Below, piece by piece: positions 33,655-43,515 of a DNA stretch of 64,000 bases; position 1 is the first letter of the stretch; each line of letters begins with the position of its first letter. Under the pieces are notes generated by a model. The model had not been told where the DNA came from and did not search any database. It saw only the letters and a program-made list of their open reading frames with translations. A program made the translations under genes and the position numbers. This stretch comes from Periconia sp. R9002 (lineage: Eukaryota > Ascomycota > Dothideomycetes > Pleosporales > Periconiaceae): NCBI GenBank assembly GCA_023627715.1, contig JAMAHW010000006.1, positions 310,001 through 374,000 of the forward strand, given 5' to 3'.

Positions 33655-34678
33655 AGGACTTTTTGTTTATTTCCATTTTGGGTTTCAGAAGCATGGCGTT
33701 TGGTGGTTAAATTTTGTCATCGGTCATGCGCTACTCCTACGCGTATGCTTCACATACTCCATAAGCTTGGGTATCTTAAAATGTAGATTTTCGCTGCATT
33801 CACGGGCGATCGTTGGGATTTAATCAGGGGGATAGAATGCGATTCATTGGGATACGGCACGCCAACTTTATCCTCTCTGATAGAACGAAGTTGGCGTGCC
33901 GTGTCCCAATGATCGAATTCTATCCCCTTTTAATCCCAAACGATCGCCCGTGAGTGCAGCATGCGGGCATTTCTCTTATTTCTGATCATCTGGATTGCTC
34001 CACGCGCCGCTACTATTTTCGGCCTAAGGAATCGTCATCTGAAGGGCCGCATAAGTGCATATGTAGCTAGACCCTTCTCGAGCACGTGAATGGTGGCCAT
34101 GGTATGCGGAAGACGACCAGGCGATTGAGGCCATTTCAATGTGTTGCTCAGATTATAGGCACTGAGGATGCTAAAGTGTCTAAGATTCCTACCATGAACA
34201 GAGATCTTGTGCGGCCGCGTCTGGAATGGCCTCAATCGCATCGTCTTCATACCTATCTTCTACTGACGCTTCGAGCCTACCTGCATCGTCTGTTCTTCCC
34301 CAAACTGAGGGCAGTCTTGCGTCGCCTCGTATAGTCTGTATTGATTTGTTCTGTCGTGAGATGCCACATTCAGGAAAGATGGGTGGAGGTTGAAAGAGTA
34401 TCAACACATGCGAAGTGACCATTCAGAAGTCGTACATATAATTTCCAAATGCGAAAGACATGTGAAGACCCAGGGTGCCGCCGCGTGCATGTGAAAAGCC
34501 GGGGTAGTTTGAGCGCTAAGCTGTTTTCACCATTGCCTCGGTCGATGATGTCGTTCCAAGTCCGACTTTAAGAACGACCGCGGCTTCTTACGCTGCCGTG
34601 TCACAGACATACCTACATATACTTATTATTCCTCTGACATAGGTTCTACAGTTCATTTCACATTTACAGCATTTCATC
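33655..34678. other. Intergenic region containing a long hairpin
   Basis: Apart from the 168-base inverted repeat at 33793-33960, a second and shorter inverted pair (gcgattgaggccatt at about 34120 and its complement near 34222) is present. The frames on both strands have no coding character. The last 100 bases are the thiolase leader. Confidence 0.5.
33793..33960. repeat. Near-perfect inverted repeat (hairpin) of about 75-base arms
   Basis: The left arm is 33793-33868 (starting gctgcattcacgggcgatcg) and the right arm 33888-33960 (ending cgatcgcccgtgagtgcagc). They are separated by 19 bases. The arms differ at only a few positions and small indels. It could be a foldback or MITE-like insertion, or a structure in the 3' UTR of the GRAM gene. 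I found no target-site duplication at its ends. Confidence 0.9.
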
Positions 34679-36145
34679 ATGGCAAATCAAACCGGACGTG
34701 GACAAAAGGGTACGTTCTACAACTCGTGAAAGCGAGGTTGATGGATGGCACGCTGACTTCAATACCAGCACAAGAGCGTCTTTCACAGGTTGCTGACCAC
34801 CTGGGCGGTCCTACAAAATCTGGGAAGCAAGCTCTGCTCGAACAACACCCTGACGATGTATGTTAATGTGAATTTCCTTACAAGCACACCCAGAACACAA
34901 CAATTTCCGACTTGTATCGGATGAGTGGCGACGCAATGCTGCGCCCTGTGATATCACATAGATCCCTGGCTGACATACTACCAGATCGTGGTAACCTGCG
35001 CTCTCCGCACTCCTATTACCAAGGGTGGCCGTGGTGGTTTTAAAGACACGCAGGCTGCCGATCTCCTCCATGGCGCATTCACCGCGCTGATCCAGCGTTC
35101 CGGAATCGATCCCTCTGTGGTAGAAGACATCGCTGTCGGAGCCGTGCTCGCCCCCGGCGGCGGTGCTACCGAATTCCGCGCCGCCGCCCTCGCAGCAGGC
35201 TTCCCTGTCACAACCGCCGTCAAGTCCCTCAATCGGCAATGCAGCTCTGGCCTCCAGGCCTGCGTCGACATTGCCAACGCCATACGCGCGGGCGTGATCG
35301 AGGTTGGCATCGGCGCCGGCGCCGAGAGCATGAGCACACAATATGGACCACAAGCTGTGACGGAGTTCAGTGAGTTGCTGGAAAACCACAAGACTGCAGC
35401 CGAGTGCAAGGTTCCCATGGGTGTGCTCTCTGAGAAGATGGCCAAGGAGAAGGGAATATCTCGCGCGGACCAGGATAAGTTCGCAGCCTCTTCGTTCAAC
35501 AAAGCCGTGGAGGCACAGAAGAAGGGCCTCTTTGACGAGGAGATTGCACCTCTAAAGGTCAAGTGGACAGACCCCAAGACTGACGAGGAGAAGACCATCA
35601 CCGTCAGCAGAGATGATGGCGTCAGAGAGGGCATCACCCCAGAAAGCCTGTCCAAAATCAAGGCCGCGTTCGCCAAAGACGGTTCGATCCACGCAGGCAA
35701 TGCCTCGCAAATCTCTGACGGCGCGGCGGCCGTTCTGCTCATGAAGCGCAGCACCGCTCAGCGCCTCGGCCAAAAGATTGTAGGCAAGTTTGTGCAGGCC
35801 TCCATCGTCGGTGTCCCGCCGCTGCTCATGGGTGTGGGTCCCGCAGCTGCTATCCCCGTCGTACTCAACAAGACGGGCTTGGGCAAGGACGAGGTCGATA
35901 TCTGGGAGATCAACGAGGCTTTTGCTAGCCAGTGCTTGTACTGCATCAACGAGCTCGGCATAGATATCAAGAAGGTTAACCCCAAGGGTGGCGCTATTGC
36001 CTTTGGTCATCCGCTGGGTGTGACGGGGGCCCGGCAGGTCAGCACGCTTCTTACGGAGCTGAAGAGGACGGGGCAGAAGATTGGCGTTACTAGCATGTGC
36101 ATTGGAACCGGTATGGGCATGGCTGCTGTTTGGGTCGCGGAGTAG
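34679..36145 (+). CDS. POT1: Peroxisomal 3-ketoacyl-CoA thiolase
   Basis: The exons are 34679-34709, 34769-34857 and 34985-36145, with introns of 59 and 127 bases. The join gives 426 residues. An N-terminal PTS2, RLSQVADHL (R-L-x5-H-L), lies at residues 14-22, encoded in exon 2, so Pex7-dependent import is expected. Thiolase hallmarks are the nucleophilic Cys in 'SLNRQCSSGLQA', then 'NEAFASQ', 'GGAIAFGHPLGVTGAR' with the catalytic His, and the second active Cys in 'CIGTGMG'. It cleaves 3-ketoacyl-CoA to acetyl-CoA and a shortened acyl-CoA, the last step of peroxisomal beta-oxidation. The third exon alone lacks the PTS2, so the two short 5' exons matter. Confidence 0.96.
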
Positions 36146-36525
36146 ATGCCTCTATCCATCATGACTTTATTGTATATTGTATGACTAGCAAAAAATTAAA
36201 ATCTTCATGATGTTTTGTACTGTGTTGTCAGTTGTTGAGGCTGTTTCGAAACACCTCCACCCCAGGCCTCAATCACCAAAACCATAGAATGCAAACCAAC
36301 CAACTCCATTCTCGTACAAGAAAAAACACAATCAAAATACTTTACTTTATCTCCCACCAAACACATCACCAAACCATCCATGCCATCCCACCATCCACTA
36401 ACTAAACCAATCCTCCCCCACGTCCTCCTCCGCCTCCCCTCCATCTAAAAAAAACCCACCACCAAACCCCAACCCCATCACCCCCGCCTAAAACACCAAA
36501 AATAAAAAATAAATCGTCATCAAAC
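36146..36525. other. Low-complexity spacer between the thiolase and tRNA genes
   Basis: The spacer is C/A-rich and A-rich on the plus strand. On the minus strand, just past the tRNA 3' end, T-rich runs near 36495-36515 would serve as a polymerase III terminator. No protein gene is seen. Confidence 0.5.
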
Positions 36526-36617
36526 GGGCTCCACCGCGATTCGAACGCGGGGCCTCCTGCAAGTTTAGGCTGTGCGAAGAACCCAAAGCAGGAATCATAC
36601 CACTAGACCATGAAGCC
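36526..36617 (-). tRNA. tRNA-Pro(UGG) with a 20-base intron
   Basis: Read on the minus strand, the acceptor stem GGCTTCA pairs with TGGAGCC (one G-T pair). The A box is TGGTCTAGTGG and the B box GGTTCGAATC-like (gcgTTCGAATCgc). The anticodon stem CCTGC pairs with GCAGG. The loop has TTTGGG, with anticodon TGG, and the intron (about 20 bases, ttcttcgcac...) follows position 37 as usual. The layout matches eukaryotic tRNA-Pro(UGG), which carries an intron in yeast as well. A T-rich tail follows. Confidence 0.93.
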
Positions 36618-37441
36618 GCTTTTCTGTTGTAGATATAGAAAATTTAAATTTTAAAATATATATGTAGGGGGGGAAAAATGGTGGGATGGGAAGGCTGGCG
36701 GAAGTGTGAGATTCAGGTGGAAGAGTGGGGAAAAAGGGGTTCGGGGGCGCTAAGCGGGGATGGAACCAGTGGTGGGGTGGGGTGTGGGCTGGATGGTTTA
36801 GGTGCACAGTGATAAGTTGGGTTGTATGGCTTCAAGGGGTTCGCGAGTGTTGCGTACTCAACGTATCTGGTTTGTATATATCGCGATTGGTACACTATCT
36901 ACTCACTCTGTTGCCCATCTATACATACTTATATAACAGTATTTGCAAGATGCGGAGTGTGAAGAAGGGAGACAGACAGATAACGCGCGCGCCATCCCCC
37001 TTTTGCGACGCCGTGTATGTTCCGCTTCAAATTCGAGTATTCAAACATCGCGATTAGTTAGCGGAACATGGCATACTTAATTCACGTAGGCTATTTTTAT
37101 AAACGAGTAAAGAACCTGAGTATGTTATTAATCTGCGATGATGACTTGTTAAATTGATATAAGTATATTTGTTTAGGTTTTCTGAGTAGGAGCAGAAACG
37201 AAAACTGAATAAACCAAACCCACGAATGCGATACTTCACTTTTCCTTTTCCACGCAGAAAAGCAGAACGAATTAAGGACGGATTTAGTGGTTTGATAGCT
37301 ACCTACTCCCCCTTCTAAAAGGCTAAAACACAAACCCTACAACTCCCACGCACAAAAGCCAGATACGTAAATCTAATAGAGGATGTTTTGTGATACTATA
37401 AAGTTCCTACTTATATTAGATATATATTATATATAGTTGCC
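36618..37441. other. Intergenic region between the tRNA and a pseudogene
   Basis: The stretch is G-rich from 36660 to 36800 and AT-rich beyond 37060. From about 37205 it belongs to the repeated segment that recurs near 43 kb. No gene is seen. Confidence 0.45.
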
Positions 37442-37500
37442 TTAGCGTGCAGCTCGTCTAAGTTGTATAAATAGTTGGTGGGTGGAGTGGAAATGGGAAG
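37205..37500. repeat. Dispersed repeat, copy 1 (3' end and flank of the pseudogene)
   Basis: This roughly 300-base segment aligns along its length with 43043-43352 in the same orientation. Shared blocks include aaccaaac, acgcagaaaagca, gatacgtaaatctga/a, gaggatgttttgtgat, agttcctacttatatta and gcgtgcagctcgtct. Divergence and small indels show that the copies are old. The segment covers the last 20 or so codons of the pseudogene and its downstream flank. Confidence 0.85.
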
Positions 37501-38498
37501 ATTGCAAACGTTCTCCAACAGTATAATCTAAGATGTTCCATAACATCTGTCGTGCCAGTTCTACCTTAGCCTCTTTTCGCAACGCGAAATCGTACACTAA
37601 CTCCATATGATGCATGTCCTGCTCCCTCCAATGTACAAATATGTTGCCATTCAGCAGATCGCACGTGAGAGAGAAATAACAAGTCTCAACAGCGTTCGGC
37701 TCATATTCACGCGTGCGTGAGACGCTGTAGAATTCGTGAAGATAATTCACAATGACTACCCCGTCGCGACCGGCTTGATTGTGTGCGTGAGAGTGGTTCT
37801 GATTCGAGTTGGGAGACTTCCATTGCGAGGTAAAGAAGGGGAAATACAGGTACGGGGTGAGACGATACCTGCATATAACGTAAGTTGCGTACGAGAGACA
37901 TGAGCGGTTGGATGACCTACCCGTTGAGCACCTCGTCTTCGGCTGGCAAAAAGGCTATCTAGCTCGGAGGTACCGCTTTCTCCGCATCTCCCCGTGTTAT
38001 ATACCCAATCGCCGTGTCAGGTCTAGGTTGCAAAAAATCTCCCCAAGTCTTTATAACGTTCGCATTGGCCGCTTATAGAAGAAACGATCGCGCCAAGTTT
38101 ATCTCGTCCTTTAAGTATATAAGAGGTATGCCAGGCACTCTATCGTCCGCCTCAGCCTCTCCCCGAAAGACAAGATACAGCTCAACCTACTTAATACCTC
38201 CGCGTTCGTTCTGTTGTGCCGCAATCCGTCTCTTTTCCACGACCTTTTTGGCATTCGGCGATGGTGGAGTTGATCGGGGTTTACGGATTACGTCCCGAAG
38301 ATGTCGCTCTCGTTTCTCAGGGTATGTGCGTCCCTTGTCAGTCAAGATATTATATGCACCAAGCTTGTTGCGATTGTCGAGATTCGACCGACTTAGAGAC
38401 GACGTTCGAGACATAGTAGAAAAAGACGTCTGACTTTCAAGGAGCCGGATGTTGTCTTCTGTGAGCGGCAAAATTTGGCTCGACTCCGACAGAGGCAT
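37442..38498 (-). pseudogene. Decayed gene of unknown function (possible DUF7924-like family)
   Basis: One reading frame, from an ATG at 38498 to a stop at 37442, has protein-like content throughout but is broken. In-frame stops lie at 38187-38189, 38073-38075, 37959-37961 and 37917-37919. A one-base shift around 37830-37845 is then needed to continue. The N-terminus is Ser/Arg-rich. Later parts (NVIKTWGDF, FFTSQWKSPN, AVETCYFSLTCDL, FVHWREQD, EVELARQ-like) resemble a fungal domain of unknown function that I recall from Pleosporales genomes. The family name is uncertain. No splice model removes the stops, since coding-like residues continue directly across them. I regard it as a pseudogene. 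Confidence 0.75.
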
Positions 38499-38730
38499 GC
38501 TTGAGGTGTGTCAATTTACCTGCTGATTCTCTCAGTTGCAGACTACAAGCGGCGGACTCCGCGTCACGGCAAAAAATTTGTGTTCTGAACCGTTTTTCCA
38601 TCACATGTTTTTATATCCCTCATTTCTCACTAACACAAACAATATATGGGAACGAGATTACGGTTGAATAAGCGTGGTGGTAGTCGACAGCGTACTGCTT
38701 TTCTCCCACAAAATAGCAAGTCTTGGTATC

Positions 38731-41140
38731 TCAGTGCGGAACAGCTACCTGTCCAGTACACTTGGTGTAGTTGTCAAAGTCTGTCAAGCACACCTGCATA
38801 AAGCCAATCTCCTGCCCGTGATTATCTTTTCCACTTTGACCCGGTGTCGCTACAAGCTTGGGATTGGCATTGATGCAAACTGTCGGGGGTTAGCACATGC
38901 TGTTTTCTTATCTAGTTGCGCGATCGTGTTTGGCTTACAGTAGAGTTTTCTCTGGTTCACAAAGTCAATCAGCTGCGACTTGGGGATAGCCGGGACGTCG
39001 TTTGAGAAACCACGGTGCTGAGCATCCTTGCCCAGCATGAGGAACGCGTTTCCAGAAGACGTCAGACGCCACCAATCGTTGTCGGCCTTGTTGCCCGTGC
39101 CTTCTGCTGTGTCGACGAATTTGGATCGGTCGTTCTTGTTGAAGATGTCGATGGTGTCGCCGAAGTTGTCGTTTAGGTTCTTGACGAGGCCGTCGACGTC
39201 GCTCTCGCAGCTGGCTGGGTTTGGTGTGCCAGCAACCACGGTGGGTGCGGGTGCCGGTGTGGGTGCTTGTAGGGTGGAGCTCCTGACGGGGCACGAAGAG
39301 CCATCGCGCTTGGTATTGCCCGTGCAAGGGATCCAGTCATCTTCCGCCATCAGTTTTCCCTGCGTCCACACTTGGTACGCGTGACCTAAGTTGCAAATAA
39401 AAAGTCAGTTCGGATCAAGCAGGGATGTGTCAGGGTATTGGAGTTGTGTTATTCCGTCACTCCACGTGGTGTCTTGATAACAAACAACTTTGTACCTGGG
39501 GGATAACTCACGAGGCGGATCCCATGCTTCTTCATCTTGATGATCTAGGACCTCGTTCTGGTTGTTACTGTAGAGAACCTAACAGAATGTCAGTCTACAC
39601 AGTCCCATAGCTTTATAGTCGTCTTTCACTGAGTCTCGGCACGCCAGGTGGAGCCAACCCGACTTTGTACCTGTGACTTGAGATCTAAGCACAGGGTACT
39701 CACCATTGCTTTTCCATAAGCGCCGGATTTCAATGCCCCATCATCTAGTTGCACCTGGTAAACAAAGTTGTCAACAGCAACTCCAGGGAGCATATCGTTC
39801 AGTGTTGCTCTAATTCTTCCAACCTGATCTGGGTACTTTTGCGGGTTGTTGCCGTTAATTAGATCGGTTCTTTGCCCGTTATTGTTCCGAAGATTAAGAT
39901 CCTCTGGCGCTGGTGTCATTATAAAGGCCTTGGCACTGTCCGAAAAGGCTGCGGCGTGAGCCCCAAGATCAGTTCGCAGATAATCGAGGACATCTGGCTG
40001 AAAATGTTCGGGTAATATGAATGACGGGCCTTCCCAGAGATGGCTCATCCATGCTCCTTTACGGGAGACGACAATGACGGATGTACAACCTTCCAGTCCC
40101 TCAACATAGATGTTGTGCTCCTCTTCATCAAAATTGGTAAACTGTGAAGAGGAAATACCCGTTGCAAATCTCTGGTTGTGCGGGACTTTAAGAGTATTAT
40201 CTGACTTGTTCACCTCGCCATAAACTTCGGCCATGCCGTCATTGAACTTCCCCGGTATGTTCCGTTTCTGAACATAGTTTAAAAGGTTGGGATTTTTGCG
40301 CTTGAATTTGTTTGGAACAGGGGCCGGTGTCGCAACATGACTTATAATATCGCAGATGGCGCAACCCGCCTCGCAGACATGTCTGGATGCCGATGATGAA
40401 GAACTCGAAGCGGAGGAACTCGAAGTTGAAGAGCTTGAGATAGAAGAGCTCGAACTAGAAAAGCTTGAAATGGAAGAGCTTGATCGGGAAGAGCTTGATC
40501 GGGAAGAGCTTGATCGGGAAGAGCTTGATCGGGAAGAGCTTGATCGGGAAGAGCTGGCCGAGGACACACTTGAAGAGGGATTCTGTGTAGACGTGACTGA
40601 GGCGGATTGAGAGTTTTGGGTTCTGGTCGATCTCTGAGAGCCCTGAGAGTTCTGGGGGTCGCTAGGGTCGCCAGGGTCGTTGGGATTGCAACCAAATACG
40701 CAACCACTACCCGGCCCTCCGGGTGGAGCGATGGGCGGAGGGGGTGGCGGAGGCAATGGAAAGCCTACGGGGACGATGGGAACAAGCCATATCGGAGCTC
40801 CAGACGAATAGGTTGCGGTTGTCGTTGTTTGAGCATTCGACTCCACGACGGTGGTTGGCTTGCTTGCAGTGGTGGCGACGAATGTCAAGGAGTATGTTGT
40901 GCCAGAAACGACTGTGGTTGAGACGCCAAATGGGATAGTAGGAACAGCGACTGCACCAGAGGACGAACTGCGTGAAAGAGTGGCGGAGGCAGTAACATTG
41001 CGGGTAGCTTGCGGAGCTCTTGCCTCAAAACGACGTGCGAGTGGAGCAGCTCTCTCAGGCAGAGCGAGAGTGACATCAAAGAACGTCTGGGAAAGTAGGA
41101 GGAGGCCTGTAAAGGCGGTAAAGAATGTCATGGTGGGCAT
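38731..41140 (-). CDS. Secreted Ser-rich multidomain protein of unknown function
   Basis: The exons are 41140-39704, 39578-39512, 39385-38939 and 38879-38731, with GT-AG introns of 125, 126 and 59 bases. The join gives 699 residues. The start [20 protein letters not shown] is a signal peptide; a later ATG at 41131 is an alternative. A propeptide-like basic site (LARR) follows. Then come a Thr/Pro linker, a long Ser-rich block at about 190-260 encoded by a 15-base minisatellite, and a cysteine cluster (CEAGCAIC). Next is a globular domain with '[20 protein letters not shown]' and '[12 protein letters not shown]'. A second globular domain has Cys pairs ([31 protein letters not shown]). I do not know the family. 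Surface or secreted function is inferred from the signal peptide and linker. Confidence 0.78.
40467..40556. repeat. 15-base coding minisatellite (Ser-Ser-Ser-Ser-Arg units)
   Basis: Five near-identical units of gatcgggaagagctt occupy 40482-40556. Degenerate units continue leftwards to about 40390 (ggaactcgaagttga, gcttgagatagaaga). In the minus-strand gene they encode the RSSSS repeats of the linker. Confidence 0.92.
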
Positions 41141-41839
41141 TAAGGATCAAGGATAGAATCCGATAGCTGCGATTGATATCCATTGCGAAAAGGGAAACTA
41201 CTTATTGCTGGGTTGCAATCTCCCTAGAGCTGTATCGTAAAAATAGGAGAATAATCTAAAACTCTCCCATCTTCTTTTTCGACGCCATACGGTTTCAGCC
41301 TCGTGAGTAAATGGGGGCGATATCACTTAGTGGTTCGTATACGAAGATCTCGGGAAACCAAACCCAATCAAGTGCGCGATCTTCTACGTACCAACCTTAA
41401 GTCAGCGCAAGTGTGGCTCGTATTGATACTGAGCCCCAACTCCATGATCGGGCTATGCCAAAATGCGAGTCTCTCGGAGGACAATTAAGATTGGGACGCT
41501 GAGAGCTTATCATAATTAGTCTAGCACACATGATTCTCTCTACTATATAGTATTCTTACTCTACCTGTAAGATGCCTCGAAATCTAAACTGCTATCTTAA
41601 AAAGTATAGTTTTATAGTTGTAATTATTCAAGGTTGGACTGCTAGAGGACGTAAGGTACACTTGTGGGTATCGCGTACCAGTAATGTCTCAATACGCCAC
41701 GTCACGTGGTGCTTTGGTGAATGACGACTCTGCATCGGAGCCTTGACTGCGCTTGGGGCTAGCTTTTCAGACGACAACAATTCTACAGCATTACACCGTC
41801 GTTTCTCCCATCTCCATCGAACAATCTTCAGTCGACGAC
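41141..41839. other. Intergenic region between divergent genes
   Basis: The part from 41500 to 41640 is AT-rich (tatatagtattc, aaaaagtatagttttatag), perhaps a degraded repeat. The rest is the promoter of the secreted-protein gene and of the ankyrin gene. The ankyrin frame is open upstream of 41840 but has no ATG there. Confidence 0.45.
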
Positions 41840-42733
41840 ATGTCTTCCTCAACCACTAACACCACTTCTTCAACATCTCCACCGCCGGCTCAGCTAGTCC
41901 TCCGAGCATGCCAAACCGACGATGTCTCTCTCATTTCTCAAGCCCTTTCAGCCGCATCATCATTAGCAGAGCCATCGGAAACAATTCAGCGTCTCCTATC
42001 GCAGGCCGTCAGGCAGTCTGCGGGCCGTGGAGCAACGAACGTTTTGACTTACGCATTGGAACATGGCGCAAAAATTCCACCCAATCCTCTGGGCCACGTT
42101 TACGATCCATCTATTGGGATTCTTGAGATACTGGTGTCGCATGGCTGGGATATCAACGCGCGAACTCTTGGAGAACCACCCTTTCTCTGGAGAACGGTCC
42201 ACGATAGCAACCTGGTCACATGGTGCCTGGAGCACGGCGCTACCGTACTACCGAGAGTTCTTGAGTTGTCAAGTGATGATGAGCGAAGAAAAGACGAATT
42301 TGGCTGTCGCCCATTGCTCGAAGTTGCCGCATCGCAGAGCACCGTGTCAATCTTTGAGCTTTTGCGGTCAAAGGGCGCACAATTAGGAATCAGGACACTC
42401 CATCGTGCAGCGGAGAAGGCGCATACGGCTATGGTGATTCACCTGGTGGACACGCTCGGACTCGATCCGAACGCACGAGACCAGCCTGCAGGCTACCAAT
42501 TGGGAAATCATTGGGGAACACCGCTTTGCTACCTCGCCAGGTCAGGTCCCAACTCGGACTGCACCGAAGTCACGATGTTTCTGCTTGAAAGAGGCGCTGA
42601 TCCAGACTTGGCTACGGCCATGGAAGGCTGGAGCGCGATGGAGTTCGCAAAGCAAAGCAACAATCGGAGCTTCTTGGACACGGTAGAGGTTTGGAAAGCG
42701 AGGCAGACAGAGCAGATACACGATGCAGAGTGA
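41840..42733 (+). CDS. Ankyrin-repeat protein
   Basis: The gene is a single exon of 297 residues. The ATG at 41840 (MSSSTTNTTSS) is the first in frame and follows cgacgac. Several ankyrin-type units are visible: 'VLTYALEHGAKIPPN', 'ILEILVSHGWDINART', 'LVTWCLEHGATVLPR', 'IFELLRSKGAQLG', 'MVIHLVDTLGLDPNARD' and 'VTMFLLERGADPDLAT'. Fungal proteins of this size are common and mostly of unknown function; the fold mediates protein binding. No other domain is seen. Confidence 0.88.
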   Translation: MSSSTTNTTSSTSPPPAQLVLRACQTDDVSLISQALSAASSLAEPSETIQRLLSQAVRQSAGRGATNVLTYALEHGAKIPPNPLGHVYDPSIGILEILVSHGWDINARTLGEPPFLWRTVHDSNLVTWCLEHGATVLPRVLELSSDDERRKDEFGCRPLLEVAASQSTVSIFELLRSKGAQLGIRTLHRAAEKAHTAMVIHLVDTLGLDPNARDQPAGYQLGNHWGTPLCYLARSGPNSDCTEVTMFLLERGADPDLATAMEGWSAMEFAKQSNNRSFLDTVEVWKARQTEQIHDAE

Positions 42734-43515
42734 GATATCAGCTGGAATAGATGTTGCATCATCTGGCATCTCGTGCTACTTTGCGTCACGAAAATTTTGC
42801 GTTTGAAGGTGTTCAAGCACACTGGGAAAAAGTACTGAATATTTTGCTCGGCGCAAGGTGGCCCTTTGATCATCCGATCCTAGTATGCAACTTCGTACGA
42901 TGCATTTCAAAATCATCATGATATTTTACCAGACATGTGACAAACACCCATCGACACTTGCGCGTACATGTCCAATGCGCTACTACGCACCGCTCACTAG
43001 GCTTCTAACCGGGGGGGGGGGGGGGGGACTTGGATTTGAACCAAACCAAACGCACGAACACGATACTTTACTTTTCCTCCCACGCAGAAAAGCAAAACGA
43101 AGAACAGGTTTAGTAGTTTACTAGCTACCTAGCTAACTACTACCCCCCCTCCCTAAAAAAAAGTCAAAACATAAACCCCATAACTCTCACACACAAACCC
43201 AGATATTGATACGTAAATCTGACGGGGAGGATGTTTTGTGATGTTATGTAGTTCCTACTTATATTAAACTGTGATGTACACAGTTGCCTTTTGCGTGCAG
43301 CTCGTCTGTCTGAGTTGTATGAATGGTTGGTTGGTGGGTGGAAGAGGGAAGTCTGTTTATCTATTGTATGTATGTATGTATCGATGCAACAAGTACCTAG
43401 GCCCGCATACATAGCCACGAACACGAAGTGTACCTCTGTACCTATCTTAAAAATCGACGAAGTCATACAAAAAATATAGCCCAATCAAGTACATACATAC
43501 AAAACCTCGCACAAT
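42734..43515. other. Intergenic region with repeat copy 2
   Basis: This lies between the ends of the convergent ankyrin and Zn2Cys6 genes. It holds a run of 17 G at 43011-43027, then the second copy of the dispersed repeat to about 43352, then GTAT-repeat sequence. No intact gene is seen. Confidence 0.5.
43043..43352. repeat. Dispersed repeat, copy 2
   Basis: The segment matches 37205-37500 in the same orientation. It holds the same 3' flank and a remnant of the last 20 or so codons of the pseudogene family on the minus strand (STHQ and the region of the RRAAR end), after which similarity stops. Copy 2 is therefore a truncated relic. A run of 17 G lies immediately beside its left end. Confidence 0.82.

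Noticed and set aside
36660..37060. Possible small gene on the plus strand after the tRNA
   Set aside because: The frame is G-rich simple sequence with repeated Trp/Gly and no start context.
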